The translations under genes and the position numbers were made by a program. Shown here piece after piece: positions 17,531-28,275 of a DNA stretch of 64,000 nucleotides; the first letter of the stretch is position 1; every line of letters starts with the position of its first letter. This DNA is from Methylovulum psychrotolerans. Its GTDB lineage: Bacteria; Pseudomonadota; Gammaproteobacteria; Methylococcales; Methylomonadaceae. The stretch covers positions 395,344 to 459,343 of the forward strand of contig NZ_PGFZ01000002.1 of assembly GCF_002923755.1 (NCBI RefSeq), in the 5' to 3' direction. The notes under the pieces are model-generated. The model was not told the origin of the DNA. It ran no database searches and worked only from the letters and a program-made list of their open reading frames with translations.

Positions 17531-19240
17531 CTACTCCTTGGTTACTCGGTCAATTTCTTGTAGGCTGGTCACGCCCATACGGACTTTATTCAGTCCAGAA
17601 GCACGCAAGTCGTTAATGCCCTCGGCTTTCGCCAGTTGGGTCAGTTGTAAGGAGTTGCCGCCTTCCAAAATCAATTCGCACATTTTTTCGCTTAAGGTCA
17701 TGACCTGATAAATGCCCACCCGGCCTTTATAGCCATTAGTGCAGTTATCACAACCGACTGGGGCGAACAGTTGCAAGTCAGGCAGTTCCTCTTCGGTAAA
17801 ACCCGCCTCCAATAACAGTTTGTCGGGAAATTTAATAGGGGCTTTACAACGTTCGCAGAGGCGGCGGGCCAGCCGTTGCGCCATGATCAGGTTGACCGCC
17901 GAGACGATGTTAAAAGGGGCTACCCCCATTTGCATTAGCCGGTTGAGCGTTTGCGGCGCGTCGTTGGTATGTAGGGTGGACAATACCAAATGGCCGGTTT
18001 GGGCGGCTTTGACGGCAATATCGGCGGTTTCCAAATCGCGGATATCACCGACCATAATAACATCAGGGTCTTGCCGTAAAAAGGCTTTCAGCGCGGCGGC
18101 AAAAGTCAGCCCGGCCTTGTTGTTGACGTTGACCTGGTTAATGCCTTCGACGGTAATTTCCACCGGGTCTTCGGCGGTAGAAATGTTACGGTCGATGCTG
18201 TTGAGGATATTCAGCCCCGTGTATAAGGATACCGTTTTGCCGCTACCCGTAGGGCCGGTTACCAGAACCAAGCCATAAGGTTTATGGATGGCTTTGAGGA
18301 ACAGTTGTTGCTGTTCGGGTTCAAACCCCAGTTTTTCAATGCCCAGTTGCGCGGCGGTGGGGTCGAGGATACGCAATACCACTTTTTCGCCAAACAAAGT
18401 CGGGCAGGTATTGACCCGAAAATCAATGGCCCTGGTTTTTGACAATAACAGTTTGATACGTCCGTCTTGGGGTACGCGGCGTTCGGCAATGTCCATGCGT
18501 GACATGACCTTAACCCGCGAAATGATGCGCGTGGCGATGTTAACGGGCGGGCTGGCAATAGCGTAGAGCATGCCGTCTTGCCGGAAGCGGATCCGGAAGT
18601 TTTTCTCATAGGGTTCCATGTGGATGTCGGACGCGCCTTTTTTGATGGCGTCCAACAGCACTTTATTGACGAACCGGACGATAGGTGCCTCGTCGGAATC
18701 CGAATTGCCGTCAACCACTACCGCCCCATCGTCGGCCCCTAAGTTAACATTGTCCAAGTCCGAGTCCAGCAAATCCATCATCGTGGTTTCGGGGACTTCC
18801 AAAGCAATTTCAATGGCGCGGCTGAGTTTACTTTCTTCAACCAGAATCAGTTCCGGACGCATCAACGTCTGAAACTTGATATCTTCCACACCCAAATGGT
18901 TGGTCGGGTCGGATACCGCAATAAATAAAGTCTTGCCACGTTGCAATAGCGGTAAGACATGGTGTTTGCGGATGAGTTTTTCGTTAATTAAGGCAATGGG
19001 TAAACTATGGCAGTCAACCGCATCCAAATCCAAAAACGGCAGGCCAAATTCAACAGACGCTTTTTGGGCGATGGTGTTGCTGTCAACAACCTTATTGGCG
19101 ACTAAGTGACTAATCAGTTGGACTTTATTTTCTTTGGCTTCTTTAATGTTGTTTCTGGCTTGGCTTTCCGTGAGCAGCCCTTCTTGGACCAATAATTTGG
19201 CAAGCCCTCTTAGTTGAATGTCAGTCGGTTCAGTAGCCAT
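17531..19240 (-). CDS. pilB: Type IV pilus extension ATPase
   Basis: A 569-residue hexameric ATPase that drives pilus assembly. The N-terminal MshEN-type domain (residues 1-150) may bind c-di-GMP in relatives. The GspE core has Walker A GPTGSGKTVSLY near residue 330, the Asp box, a Walker B and the His box. A zinc site CERC...CDNC near 470-510 is intact. Length matches the family. The major pilin gene pilA, often divergent or downstream, is not in this window. Confidence 0.97.
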   Translation of the reverse strand: MATEPTDIQLRGLAKLLVQEGLLTESQARNNIKEAKENKVQLISHLVANKVVDSNTIAQKASVEFGLPFLDLDAVDCHSLPIALINEKLIRKHHVLPLLQRGKTLFIAVSDPTNHLGVEDIKFQTLMRPELILVEESKLSRAIEIALEVPETTMMDLLDSDLDNVNLGADDGAVVVDGNSDSDEAPIVRFVNKVLLDAIKKGASDIHMEPYEKNFRIRFRQDGMLYAIASPPVNIATRIISRVKVMSRMDIAERRVPQDGRIKLLLSKTRAIDFRVNTCPTLFGEKVVLRILDPTAAQLGIEKLGFEPEQQQLFLKAIHKPYGLVLVTGPTGSGKTVSLYTGLNILNSIDRNISTAEDPVEITVEGINQVNVNNKAGLTFAAALKAFLRQDPDVIMVGDIRDLETADIAVKAAQTGHLVLSTLHTNDAPQTLNRLMQMGVAPFNIVSAVNLIMAQRLARRLCERCKAPIKFPDKLLLEAGFTEEELPDLQLFAPVGCDNCTNGYKGRVGIYQVMTLSEKMCELILEGGNSLQLTQLAKAEGINDLRASGLNKVRMGVTSLQEIDRVTKE

Positions 19241-19269
19241 GCGTTAGGTCAGTTTTTATCATCATTAAA

Positions 19270-19297
19270 AATATAGAGCAATTCCCTGTTTTGTCTA
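19270..19297 (-). promoter_or_regulatory. Candidate promoter of pilB operon
   Basis: On the minus strand, TAGACA (19297-19292) and TATATT (19275-19270) are 16 bases apart, 30 bases before the pilB ATG and after the valS terminator. Moderate match to sigma-70; no sigma-54 GG/GC pair seen. Confidence 0.4.
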
Positions 19298-19304
19298 GCT
19301 TAGA

Positions 19305-19339
19305 CCGAAAAAAACCCTCATTCGGTGGGTTTTTTTCGG
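19305..19339. terminator. Terminator after valS
   Basis: A 13-bp perfect stem (CCGAAAAAAACCC / GGGTTTTTTTCGG) around a 9-base loop, 12 bases after the valS stop. The A and T runs make it usable on both strands; it separates pepA-holC-valS from the pil operon. Confidence 0.88.
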
Positions 19340-19351
19340 GCAGCGGAAAGT

Positions 19352-22147
19352 TTACAAGGCGCTGATTTTGGTGTGCTGTTGCTCAAGGTTGTTTAGCATG
19401 GAGTGCATTTCCGCCAGTTTGGCCCTTTCTTTATCAATGACTTCGGCAGGAGCCTTATCGACAAAAGCCGGGTTGTTCAGTTTGCCTTCCACTCGCGGCA
19501 AATCGTTTTTTAGGCGTTGGATTTCCTTATCCAGACGCGCCAATTCGGCAGTTTTATCAATCAATCCGGCCATAGGGATTAAAATGCGCAAGTCACCGAC
19601 TAAGGCGATGGCCGATTCTGGGGCGGCTTCAGCGTTGCTCAGCCACGTTAAGGTTTCCAATCGTGCCAAACGTTGCAGATAAACCAAATTATTGCTGACG
19701 TAGGCTTGGTCGGCGGCAGAGCCGTGTTGTAGTAACACGGGCAAGGGTTTGCCCGGAGCGATGTTCATTTCACCACGGATACGCCGTACCCCTAAAATCA
19801 CCTGCATGAGCCAATCGATTTCGGCAATGGCCTGCTGGTCTATTTGTGCGGTGTCTGCCTTAGGATACCCCTGTAACATTACCGTGTCACCCGCAATACC
19901 CAACAGCGGTGCGACCCGTTGCCAGATTTCTTCGGTGATGAAAGGCATAATGGGGTGCGCCAGGCGTAACACGTTTTCCAATACCGTCAATAAAGTCTTG
20001 CGCGTGCCGCGTTGTAGGGCGAGGTTATCCGATTGCAGGGAGACCTTAGCCAACTCCAAATACCAATCGCAATATTCGTTCCAAGTGAACTCATAAAGTG
20101 CTTGGGCTGCCAAATCGAAGCGGTAATGGTCGATGGCATGGCAAGTGGTATCGATGACTTGGTGCAGGCGTGAGCTGATCCAGCGGTCAGCTTGGCTGAA
20201 TTCACAGGGGGCATCACCGCAGCCGCAATCTTGCCCTTCGGTATTCATTAGCACATAACGGGCCGCATTCCATAGTTTATTGCAGAAGTTACGGTAGCCT
20301 TCGGTACGCGCCAAATCGAAGCGGATGTCGCGGCCTGTGGAGGCGAGCGACGCGAATGTGAAGCGTAGCGCGTCGGTGCCGTAAGAACTGATACCGTCGG
20401 GGAAATCTTTGCGGGTCGCCTGTTCGATTTTCTTCGCCAAATGCGGCTGCATCATGCCGGCGGTGCGCTTAGCGACCAAGGTTTCCAAGTCAATGCCGTC
20501 GATGATGTCGATGGGGTCTAAGACGTTGCCTTTGGTTTTGGACATTTTTTGGCCTTCGGCATCACGCACTAAGCCATGGATGTAGACTTCCTTAAACGGC
20601 ACTTGGCCTTGGAATTTCAGCCCCATCATAATCATCCGTGCGACCCAGAAGAAAATAATGTCAAACCCGGTGACCAGAACGCTGGTGGGGTAATGCTGCG
20701 CCAATTCCGGCGTTTGTTCCGGCCAACCTAGGGTGGAAAATGGCCAGAGGGCGGATGAAAACCAAGTGTCCAGCACGTCTTCGTCTTGGTGTAACGGGTA
20801 ATCGTCGGCCAAATGATGCCGGTTGCGGATGGCTTGTTCGGAGGCGCCGACATAGACATTGCCTAACTCGTCATACCAAGCCGGAATGCGGTGTCCCCAC
20901 CAAATTTGCCGGGAAATGCACCAATCTTGGATATTACGCATCCAGTCAAAATAGGTGTTTTTCCAATTGTCGGGGACAAATTTAATGTCACCGTTTTCGA
21001 CGGCGGCAATCGCCGGTTCAGCCAACGGGGCGACTTTAACATACCATTGGTCGGTCAGCAGCGGTTCGATAACGCTGCCGGAGCGGTCGCCGCGCGGTAC
21101 CATCAGCTTGTGGTCGGCAATTTTTTCCAGCAGGCCTTGAGCCTCTAAGTCGGCGACGATTTGCTTACGCGCGGCAAAGCGGTCTAGGCCTTGATAAGCG
21201 GCAGGTATCAGTCCGTCGGCACTGACGCTGGCATTGATGGTGAATATGTTAATCAGGCCGCCCTGCGGCAAGTCTTGCATGGCCGAGGTGTGGCGATGGC
21301 GTGTCCAGACCTCATAGTCATTAAAATCATGGGCGGGGGTGATTTTTACGCAGCCTGTGCCGAATTCGGGATCGACATAGTCATCGGCAATAATTGGGAT
21401 GCGCCGACCCGTCAGCGGCAGTTCGACAAATTCGCCCAGCAGATGCTTGTAACGCTCGTCATTGGGGTGGATGGCCACGGCGGCATCGCCGAGCAGGGTT
21501 TCAGGGCGGGTGGTGGCGACAATCAGAAAGCCTTGGCCGTTGGACAACGGGTAGCGCAAATGCCACATTGAGCCGTTTTCTTCGGTGGGTAAGACTTCCA
21601 AGTCGGAAACGGCGGTATGCAAAACCGGGTCCCAGTTCACCAGGCGTTTGCCGCGATAAATCAGGCCTTCTTCATAGAGGCGGATAAAAACTTCTTGCAC
21701 CGCATCGGACATACCCGCGTCCATTGTGAAGCGTTCGCGTTGCCAATCCAATGACGAACCCATGCGCCGCAATTGGCGGGTAATGGTGCCGCCGGATTCT
21801 TCCTTCCATTGCCACACTTTGTCTATAAAGGCTTCGCGCCCGTAATCATGGCGGGTTTTGCCTTCGGCATTGCATAAGCGCTCGACCACCATTTGCGTGG
21901 CGATACCGGCGTGGTCGGTGCCCGCTTGCCACAAGGTGTTGCAGCCTTTCATGCGGTGGTAGCGGATCAGCGCGTCCATAATGGTGTCTTGGAAAGCGTG
22001 TCCCATGTGCAGGCTGCCTGTAACGTTAGGCGGCGGGATCATGATGCAATATGATTCGCCTGTGCCTTGGGCGGCAAAATAACCTTTGTCTTCCCATGTT
22101 TGGTACCAGCGTTGTTCGATTGAGTGCGGTGAGTAAGTCTTTTCCAT
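19352..22147 (-). CDS. valS: Valine--tRNA ligase
   Basis: A 931-residue class I synthetase charging tRNA-Val. The HIGH box is [17 protein letters not shown] near residue 40-55, the editing domain occupies roughly 190-400, and the KMSKS loop is [16 protein letters not shown] near 555. The final 70 residues form the coiled coil typical of ValRS ([17 protein letters not shown]). It follows holC, in the conserved pepA-holC-valS order. Confidence 0.98.
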   Translation of the reverse strand: MEKTYSPHSIEQRWYQTWEDKGYFAAQGTGESYCIMIPPPNVTGSLHMGHAFQDTIMDALIRYHRMKGCNTLWQAGTDHAGIATQMVVERLCNAEGKTRHDYGREAFIDKVWQWKEESGGTITRQLRRMGSSLDWQRERFTMDAGMSDAVQEVFIRLYEEGLIYRGKRLVNWDPVLHTAVSDLEVLPTEENGSMWHLRYPLSNGQGFLIVATTRPETLLGDAAVAIHPNDERYKHLLGEFVELPLTGRRIPIIADDYVDPEFGTGCVKITPAHDFNDYEVWTRHRHTSAMQDLPQGGLINIFTINASVSADGLIPAAYQGLDRFAARKQIVADLEAQGLLEKIADHKLMVPRGDRSGSVIEPLLTDQWYVKVAPLAEPAIAAVENGDIKFVPDNWKNTYFDWMRNIQDWCISRQIWWGHRIPAWYDELGNVYVGASEQAIRNRHHLADDYPLHQDEDVLDTWFSSALWPFSTLGWPEQTPELAQHYPTSVLVTGFDIIFFWVARMIMMGLKFQGQVPFKEVYIHGLVRDAEGQKMSKTKGNVLDPIDIIDGIDLETLVAKRTAGMMQPHLAKKIEQATRKDFPDGISSYGTDALRFTFASLASTGRDIRFDLARTEGYRNFCNKLWNAARYVLMNTEGQDCGCGDAPCEFSQADRWISSRLHQVIDTTCHAIDHYRFDLAAQALYEFTWNEYCDWYLELAKVSLQSDNLALQRGTRKTLLTVLENVLRLAHPIMPFITEEIWQRVAPLLGIAGDTVMLQGYPKADTAQIDQQAIAEIDWLMQVILGVRRIRGEMNIAPGKPLPVLLQHGSAADQAYVSNNLVYLQRLARLETLTWLSNAEAAPESAIALVGDLRILIPMAGLIDKTAELARLDKEIQRLKNDLPRVEGKLNNPAFVDKAPAEVIDKERAKLAEMHSMLNNLEQQHTKISAL

Positions 22148-22170
22148 GATGTCGTGTCGGGTTTTTCTAT

Positions 22171-22599
22171 TTATAGGTTATGCGTTGCAATGCTAATACC
22201 GGCTTGTTGGTACTGGCGGTAACGTTGCCGACCTGCGGCTTTGGTCTCTTCATTTTGGTCGAGGATTTCCAAAAGCCGTTGGAGGTGTAAAAACGCTTCT
22301 GGGCAGTGTGTAGATAGGTTAATCAGCGTGTGCCGCCACGCGGCGGGCGCTGGCTGGTGACCTATCAGCGTTACCAGGGGCGCGTCCGGTATTTGCCCAT
22401 TATAAATCTGGTGTGGGATAAAACTGCCTGCTCTGAATGTCCAGAGCAGGTTGTCGAGCAACTGGCTTTGTTCGGCGCGGTCGGTCAATACATAGCAGGC
22501 CACGCCGCTGCGGTAGGCTTTTTCGATCAGTTTACAGGCAAATAAATAGCGCTCTTGTGCTGATGTGGAGCTTAACAAGTAAAAGCTGATGTCCGGCAT
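22171..22599 (-). CDS. holC: DNA polymerase III chi subunit
   Basis: A 142-residue clamp-loader accessory protein that bridges the polymerase III holoenzyme to SSB. The family start [11 protein letters not shown], the [10 protein letters not shown] helix, and FIPHQIYNG with later PLVTLIGH are recognisable. It starts 6 bases after pepA and lies before valS, the conserved order. Confidence 0.93.
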   Translation of the reverse strand: MPDISFYLLSSTSAQERYLFACKLIEKAYRSGVACYVLTDRAEQSQLLDNLLWTFRAGSFIPHQIYNGQIPDAPLVTLIGHQPAPAAWRHTLINLSTHCPEAFLHLQRLLEILDQNEETKAAGRQRYRQYQQAGISIATHNL

Positions 22600-22605
22600 G
22601 GGCAG

Positions 22606-24096
22606 TTAAAGCTGGGCGGCGCGGTTGAGTAAATATTGGCTGAGCAGCGGTACTGGTCGGCCAGTCGCCCCTTTGGCTTGGCCGGTGCGCCAAGCGGTGC
22701 CGGCGATATCCAAATGTGCCCAGCGGAAGCTTTCGGCGAAGCGCGATAAGAAACATGCGGCGGTAATCGTCCCGGCATCTTTGCCGCCGATATTGGCCAT
22801 GTCGGCAAAGTTGGATTTTAGCAATTCCTGATACTCTTCCCACAACGGTAGCCGCCATAGGCTATCATTAGCCGTTTCGCTGGCGGCGATCAGGTCGTCG
22901 CACAATGCGTCGTCATTGCCAAGCAAGCCGCTGGGGATGCGCCCTAAGGCCACTAAGCAGGCTCCGGTTAAGGTCGCCATGTCGATGACCACATCTGGGT
23001 GGTAACGTTCGGCGTAGGTCAAGGTGTCGCATAAGATCAGACGGCCTTCGGCATCGGTGTTTAAAATTTCGATGGTTTTGCCGGACATACTGGTGACAAT
23101 GTCGCCAGGTTTATTCGCGTCGCCATCGGGCAGGTTTTCTGAAGCAGGCACTAAGCCAATGATATTTAAAGGCAGGTTTAGGCGGGCGGCGACTAACAGT
23201 GCGCCCAGTACCGCTGCGCCGCCGCACATGTCGTACTTCATCTCATCCATGCCCAGACCCGGTTTTAAGGAAATGCCGCCGGCATCAAAGGTCAGGCCTT
23301 TGCCGATTAAGACAATCGGCTTGCTATTTTTCTCACCGCCCTGATAGTCTAAGCTAATCAGTTTGGCAGGTTGGCGGCTGCCCCGCGACACAGAGAGCAG
23401 CGAGCCCATGCCTAAAGCCTGCATATCGGCTTCTTCAAGGATATGCGTGGACAGCTTAGCGAATTGCTCGCCTAAACTGATGGCTTGTTCGGCAAGATAA
23501 GCGGGCGTACAAACGTTGCCCGGCAAATCCGCCAGGTTTTTGGCAAAACCGACTCCTTCGGCGATAGCTTGGCCTTGCAGCAAGCCAATTTGGGCTGCCG
23601 TTGCGGTATCGGCATTTGCGCTGATGCGGATGTGGGCCAGTTGGCTTTCGGTGGTTTTGTCGGATTTGGTTTGGGTATATTGATAAACCGCGTCACCGAA
23701 CACTTCGGCAATCTGGCGGGTTTTCCATGTCCAATCCACCCCTTCGACCGCGCATTCAGCCAAGCAGCACACGACGGATTTGATGGGCGGTTTTTTACAG
23801 CTGTTAACAGCGGCCGCTAAGGCTTTAATGAACATTTTGCTGGATATAGGCTTGTTTTCACCTAGGCCGACTAACAGGATACGCTCGATAGGGCTATCGG
23901 GGATAGTGGTCAATAAGACGGTTTCGCCATTCTTGCCGTTGATGTCGCCACGGCTGAGGATTTTGCCGATCAGCCCGCCAGTGCTATCGTTAAGGCGAGC
24001 GGCGGCGGGGCTAAGTTGCAGATCTTGGTAAACACCGACAATGAGGCAATCACATTCAAGTGTTTCTAATGGCGCGGTTTCTATAGAATAGTCCAT
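22606..24096 (-). CDS. pepA: Leucyl aminopeptidase (M17)
   Basis: A cytosolic hexameric di-metal aminopeptidase of 496 residues. The metal-site boxes are IGKGLTFDAGGISLKPG and the M17 signature NTDAEGRLIL. In some gammaproteobacteria PepA also binds DNA in Xer recombination and car regulation; that activity cannot be judged here. ATG 24096 fits homologues; a TTG seven codons upstream (24117) lacks a Shine-Dalgarno. A perfect TATAAT on the minus strand at 24177-24172 may be its -10. It diverges from lptF. Confidence 0.97.
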   Translation of the reverse strand: MDYSIETAPLETLECDCLIVGVYQDLQLSPAAARLNDSTGGLIGKILSRGDINGKNGETVLLTTIPDSPIERILLVGLGENKPISSKMFIKALAAAVNSCKKPPIKSVVCCLAECAVEGVDWTWKTRQIAEVFGDAVYQYTQTKSDKTTESQLAHIRISANADTATAAQIGLLQGQAIAEGVGFAKNLADLPGNVCTPAYLAEQAISLGEQFAKLSTHILEEADMQALGMGSLLSVSRGSRQPAKLISLDYQGGEKNSKPIVLIGKGLTFDAGGISLKPGLGMDEMKYDMCGGAAVLGALLVAARLNLPLNIIGLVPASENLPDGDANKPGDIVTSMSGKTIEILNTDAEGRLILCDTLTYAERYHPDVVIDMATLTGACLVALGRIPSGLLGNDDALCDDLIAASETANDSLWRLPLWEEYQELLKSNFADMANIGGKDAGTITAACFLSRFAESFRWAHLDIAGTAWRTGQAKGATGRPVPLLSQYLLNRAAQL

Positions 24097-24325
24097 AACG
24101 TTATCGTCCAGTTGCAAAGGAAAGAGGGTAGTTGGGCGGCAAACCGTTGCCGACTCAAGGTTAGGCGGGAGATTATATACCTTTCAGGCGGTAAATTCCC
24201 GTATCGTAGGCGTGAAACAGCAATTCTGATTAAGGATTTTGAGCTGTGAAAGCCATAGAAAAATAGGCGGACGGGTGTTTTACTCTAACTTCGCCACTAC
24301 ACGCATTAAGTTTAAGGAGCCACAT

Positions 24326-25462
24326 TTGCTAGCCGATTGCCCTAAAGCCCCAAAAATCCGTCGCACTTTTACCTTAACGGTGCTGGATAAGCTCATTGCC
24401 CAAGATTTACTGAAAACACTGGTGTCGGTGTGGTCGGTGATTGTCGTCATCATTGTCAGCCGCGAGTTTATTCGGGTGTTGGATAAGGCGATTCAAGGAC
24501 GGGTGTCCAGCGAGACCTTGGCGACCTTATTGGCGTTAAAAACCCTTATCATTGGCGTGTCGCTATTGCCCCCCGCCTTATTTATGGCCGTGCTGATGGT
24601 GCTGGGCAAAATGTACCGCGACCAGGAGATGTCCGCCGTCGCTTCCGCTGGGGGAGGGGTGTTGACCTTGTACCGTGCCGTGTTTTTGTTGGTGCTGCCC
24701 TTAAGTGTCGCTGCCGCCGGGCTGTCTTTATACGCTACGCCGTGGGCGGAGGCCACTACCGCCAATATTATGCACGCGGGTGACGAGTCTGCGGATTTGC
24801 GGGGTATCGCGGCCGGAAAATTCAGTGAATATAGTCAAGGGGATTTGGTGTTTTATGTCGAAAGCATCAGTGATGATAATGTCATGCACGATGTCTTCGT
24901 CCAGCACCGCCAAGGCGGTACGCCCAGCATCATTACCGCCGAATCGGCGCGGTTGCGGGAGCTGCCGGAAGGCCGCTATGTGGTGTTTTATCACGGTGAG
25001 CGGGTTCAGGGCGTACCGGGGCAGTTGGATTTTGTCATTGAAAAATTTCAGGATTATGCTGTCAGGGTCGAGGAGCCGGATACGGCGGTTTTTTATACCC
25101 GTACCGCTGTTGCCGCCGAAACCCTCTGGGTTTCTGGCGCTGCCGTCGACAGGGCGGAGTTGCAGCGGCGTTGGTCGGTTCCGTTAGGTATGTTGCTGCT
25201 GAGCCTTTTGGCTGTGCCGCTGGCGCAAGTGTCACCGCGCGGCGGCGTGTTCGGTAATATCCTGATCGGTTTTGTCATTTATTTTTGTTACGGCAATTTG
25301 TTGCGGATCAGTCAGTTGTGGGTTACAAAAGAAGTCATTCCCGTTTGGTTAGGAGGTGCTGGGGTTAATTTGCTGCTGTTGGCGGTAGGCGGGGTGTTGT
25401 TGGCCAGATTATATGGCTGGCGGTGGCTGTATAGTCATCTGGCCCAAAGGGGTGCGGCATGA
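24326..25462 (+). CDS. lptF: LPS export permease LptF
   Basis: A 378-residue inner-membrane subunit of the LptB2FGC transporter that lifts lipopolysaccharide out of the inner membrane. Three N-terminal and three C-terminal hydrophobic segments flank a periplasmic beta-jellyroll (about residues 145-275). I choose TTG 24326 because AAGGAG stands 6 bases ahead of it; the frame is open upstream to 24239 but with no ribosome site, and family members begin close to this point. It overlaps lptG by 4 bases. A GTG at 24380 is an alternative. Confidence 0.93.
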   Translation: MLADCPKAPKIRRTFTLTVLDKLIAQDLLKTLVSVWSVIVVIIVSREFIRVLDKAIQGRVSSETLATLLALKTLIIGVSLLPPALFMAVLMVLGKMYRDQEMSAVASAGGGVLTLYRAVFLLVLPLSVAAAGLSLYATPWAEATTANIMHAGDESADLRGIAAGKFSEYSQGDLVFYVESISDDNVMHDVFVQHRQGGTPSIITAESARLRELPEGRYVVFYHGERVQGVPGQLDFVIEKFQDYAVRVEEPDTAVFYTRTAVAAETLWVSGAAVDRAELQRRWSVPLGMLLLSLLAVPLAQVSPRGGVFGNILIGFVIYFCYGNLLRISQLWVTKEVIPVWLGGAGVNLLLLAVGGVLLARLYGWRWLYSHLAQRGAA

Positions 25463-26526
25463 ATGTCCTGACCCGTTACATCGCCAAAGACATTTTAAAA
25501 GCGGCTTTTTTTGCCGCCATCTTGTTGCTTACCCTGTTCGATTTATTCACCTTCAGCGATGAGCTCGATGATATAGGCCGTGGTGATTATAGTCTTGCCG
25601 ACGTGTGTTATTTTGTCACCTTAACGTCACCTACCGTATTTTATGAGCTGATGCCGGCTTCGGCATTAATCGGCAGTCTCTTTGCTTTAGGTGCTATCGC
25701 CAACCATCATGAGCTGATTGCGATGCGGGCGGCGGGCTTATCGGTGTTCGGGATTATTAGGGCGGTGTTGGTCGCTGGCTGCTTTTGGGTGGCTTTAGCC
25801 GTTCTGGTCGGTGAGTTTGTCGCGCCTTTTGCCGAAGAAAAGGCACAGGTCATGCGGGCTACCGCCCAACATAACGCATTTTTCCGCAATCTCAAATATG
25901 GGATATGGCTGCGTGAGGGGACGCGTTTTATCAATATCCGTTTGCTCGAAGATAACGGCAACCTTGCCGACATCAGTATTTATGAAACGGATGCGCAACG
26001 GCATTTGTTGCGCTCTGTCCACGCCAAAGAGGCGGTATACTTGGGCAAACAGCAGTGGCGGCTGGAAAATATTCAGGCTTCGGCGGTCACTACTGCGCAA
26101 ATACAGGCCAGCAGCGCCACGGAGCAGGTGTGGAATTCCTCCATCGCCCCTGACTTGTTAAAGATTGTGGTCGTCAATCCCGATAATTTATCTTTGTATG
26201 ATTTGGCCTTGTATGTGCAGTTTTTAAAAGAAAACCAGCAAAAGTCACAGCTTTATGAGATGTCATTTTGGGGCAGGGTCGTAACTCCGTTAGTCATTTT
26301 TGTCATGTTGCTGGTATCCACACCGTTTGTTATTGGGGTTAAGCGCGGCGTGAGCGCCGCTAGCCGCATTCTGATCGGCGTGGTCATTGGCATGGGCTTT
26401 AATGTTTTGGATATGACGATTAGCCATGTCGGCTTGATTTACAACCTTAATCCGCCATTGGTAGCCTTTACCCCCAGTTTGTTGGTGTTGGCTGGAGCCG
26501 TTTACGCACTGAGGAAAGTGGGTTAA
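25459..26526 (+). CDS. lptG: LPS export permease LptG
   Basis: A 355-residue partner of LptF. Six hydrophobic segments with the jellyroll between; the N-terminus MNVLTRYIAKDILKAAFFA and the C-terminal GVSAASRILIGVVIGMGFNV are typical. The ATG overlaps the lptF stop (ATGA), so equal synthesis of both subunits is likely. It is followed by the promoter of the tRNA-tuf operon, with no clear terminator between. Confidence 0.96.
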   Translation: MNVLTRYIAKDILKAAFFAAILLLTLFDLFTFSDELDDIGRGDYSLADVCYFVTLTSPTVFYELMPASALIGSLFALGAIANHHELIAMRAAGLSVFGIIRAVLVAGCFWVALAVLVGEFVAPFAEEKAQVMRATAQHNAFFRNLKYGIWLREGTRFINIRLLEDNGNLADISIYETDAQRHLLRSVHAKEAVYLGKQQWRLENIQASAVTTAQIQASSATEQVWNSSIAPDLLKIVVVNPDNLSLYDLALYVQFLKENQQKSQLYEMSFWGRVVTPLVIFVMLLVSTPFVIGVKRGVSAASRILIGVVIGMGFNVLDMTISHVGLIYNLNPPLVAFTPSLLVLAGAVYALRKVG

Positions 26527-26694
26527 TGGCTCAAAAACCCCGCGCATTCCTTGCCTGTGGTATTGGTCACGTTAAGTTTGGCATATAACGGCTGCGCATT
26601 TATTATTTTATTGATTTTTAATGAATTATTAAATGCGCTGAAGGCACAATTCACTTGCTTGAGTAAAGGAAACAATAAAAATAAAAATAATCCG

Positions 26695-26723
26695 TTGACA
26701 AAGGCAGTCTTTGCCAAGATAAT
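26695..26723 (+). promoter_or_regulatory. Promoter of tRNA(Tyr,Gly,Thr)-tuf operon
   Basis: A consensus TTGACA (26695-26700) and GATAAT (26718-26723) with 17-base spacing, 19 bases ahead of tRNA-Tyr. Same -35, -10 and spacing as the rpsT promoter. Confidence 0.85.
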
Positions 26724-26742
26724 AGTGAGCTTACCCGATACT

Positions 26743-26827
26743 GGAGGGGTTCCCGAGCGGCCAAAGGGATCAGACTGTAAATCTGCCGGCTCTGCCTTCG
26801 GAGGTTCGAATCCTCCCCCCTCCACCA
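26743..26827 (+). tRNA. tRNA-Tyr (GTA)
   Basis: An 85-base class II tRNA with a long variable arm. Acceptor GGAGGGG pairs with CCCCTCC, the anticodon loop is CTGTAAA (GTA), the TTCGAATC T-loop is intact and CCA is encoded. Confidence 0.97.
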
Positions 26828-26844
26828 TTTATATTTACAAGAAT

Positions 26845-26918
26845 GCGGGTGTAGTTCAATGGTAGAACTCCAGCCTTCCAAGCTGATTGCGTGGGTTCGA
26901 TTCCCATCACCCGCTCCA
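26845..26918 (+). tRNA. tRNA-Gly (TCC)
   Basis: A 74-base tRNA: acceptor GCGGGTG pairs CACCCGC, anticodon loop CTTCCAA (TCC), T-loop TTCGATTC, CCA encoded. It lies 17 bases after tRNA-Tyr in the same transcript. Confidence 0.97.
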
Positions 26919-26929
26919 TTTATGGTCGT

Positions 26930-27005
<76 letters not shown>

Positions 27006-27039
27006 TTTTGCAAAGTCAAAAAGTTAAAGGTATAGATTC

Positions 27040-28230
27040 ATGGCCAAAGAGAAATTTTCGCGTAGCAAGCCCCACGTCAACGTCGGCACCATCGGACACG
27101 TTGACCACGGCAAGACCACCCTGACCGCCGCCCTGACCAAAGTCATGGCCGAAATGCAAGGTGGTGAGGTTAAGGCCTTCGACCAAATCGACAACGCCCC
27201 TGAAGAACGTGCGCGTGGTATCACCATCGCCACTTCACACGTTGAGTATGAGTCGCCTGCCCGCCACTACGCCCATGTTGACTGCCCAGGCCATGCTGAC
27301 TATGTCAAGAACATGATCACCGGCGCCGCGCAAATGGACGGCGCGATCCTGGTCTGTTCCGCCGCTGACGGCCCGATGCCGCAAACCCGCGAGCATATCC
27401 TGCTGTCACGCCAAGTCGGTGTGCCTTACATCGTCGTGTTCCTGAACAAAGCCGACATGGTCGACGACGAAGAGTTGTTGGAACTGGTCGAAATGGAAAT
27501 CCGCGAACTGCTGGACATGTACGAGTTCCCAGGCGACGACACCCCTATCATTAAAGGTTCCGCGCTGTTGGCGCTGAACGGCGACACCAGCGACATCGGC
27601 GCACCGTCTGTCGTCCGTTTGGTCGAAGCCCTTGATAGCTATATCCCGTTGCCTGAACGTGCCGTTGACGGCGCTTTCTTGATGCCTATCGAAGACGTGT
27701 TCTCGATTTCAGGCCGCGGTACGGTGGTTACTGGCCGTATCGAACGCGGTATTATCAAAGTCGGCCAGGAAGTCGAGATCGTCGGTATCCGCCCAACCGT
27801 ATCGACCACCGTCACCGGTGTCGAAATGTTCCGCAAATTGTTGGACCAAGGCGAAGCGGGCGACAACGTCGGCTTGCTGTTGCGCGGAACCAAACGTGAT
27901 GATGTTGAGCGCGGCCAAGTTTTGGCGCACAAAAACACCATCAAGCCACACGCCCACTTCAATGCCGAAATTTACGTTTTGTCAAAAGAAGAGGGTGGCC
28001 GTCACACGCCATTTTTTGATGGCTACCGCCCACAGTTCTATTTCCGCACCACCGACGTGACCGGTGCGGTCAAATTGCCCGAAGGTGTCGAAATGGTTAT
28101 GCCTGGCGACAACATCTCGGTCACGGTGAAATTGATTTCGCCGATTGCGATGGAAGACGGTTTGCGTTTCGCAATCCGTGAAGGTGGCCGTACCGTCGGT
28201 GCGGGTGTTGTTGCTTCTATTATTGAATAA
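27040..28230 (+). CDS. tuf: Elongation factor Tu (first copy)
   Basis: A 396-residue GTPase that brings aminoacyl-tRNA to the ribosome. G-domain motifs are [17 protein letters not shown] and NKAD; domains II and III follow. The protein is identical to the second copy at 43410. It is cotranscribed with three upstream tRNAs and is followed by a hairpin, then tRNA-Trp and secE. Confidence 0.98.
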   Translation: MAKEKFSRSKPHVNVGTIGHVDHGKTTLTAALTKVMAEMQGGEVKAFDQIDNAPEERARGITIATSHVEYESPARHYAHVDCPGHADYVKNMITGAAQMDGAILVCSAADGPMPQTREHILLSRQVGVPYIVVFLNKADMVDDEELLELVEMEIRELLDMYEFPGDDTPIIKGSALLALNGDTSDIGAPSVVRLVEALDSYIPLPERAVDGAFLMPIEDVFSISGRGTVVTGRIERGIIKVGQEVEIVGIRPTVSTTVTGVEMFRKLLDQGEAGDNVGLLLRGTKRDDVERGQVLAHKNTIKPHAHFNAEIYVLSKEEGGRHTPFFDGYRPQFYFRTTDVTGAVKLPEGVEMVMPGDNISVTVKLISPIAMEDGLRFAIREGGRTVGAGVVASIIE

Positions 28231-28239
28231 GCAGTTCTG

Positions 28240-28262
28240 GGATGCCGGAGACACCGGCATCC
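28240..28262 (+). other. Stable hairpin after first tuf
   Basis: A 9-bp perfect GC-rich stem (GGATGCCGG / CCGGCATCC) with a 5-base loop, 10 bases after the tuf stop. Few Ts follow, so it is either a weak terminator or a processing/stability element. Confidence 0.55.
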
Positions 28263-28275
28263 TTCACATCAAAGC

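Noticed and set aside
18259-18714. 151-codon frame on the minus strand
   Set aside because: Out-of-frame reading inside pilB.
27024-27233. Minus-strand frame inside tuf, repeated at 43403-43603
   Set aside because: Out-of-frame shadow of conserved tuf; present twice only because tuf is duplicated.
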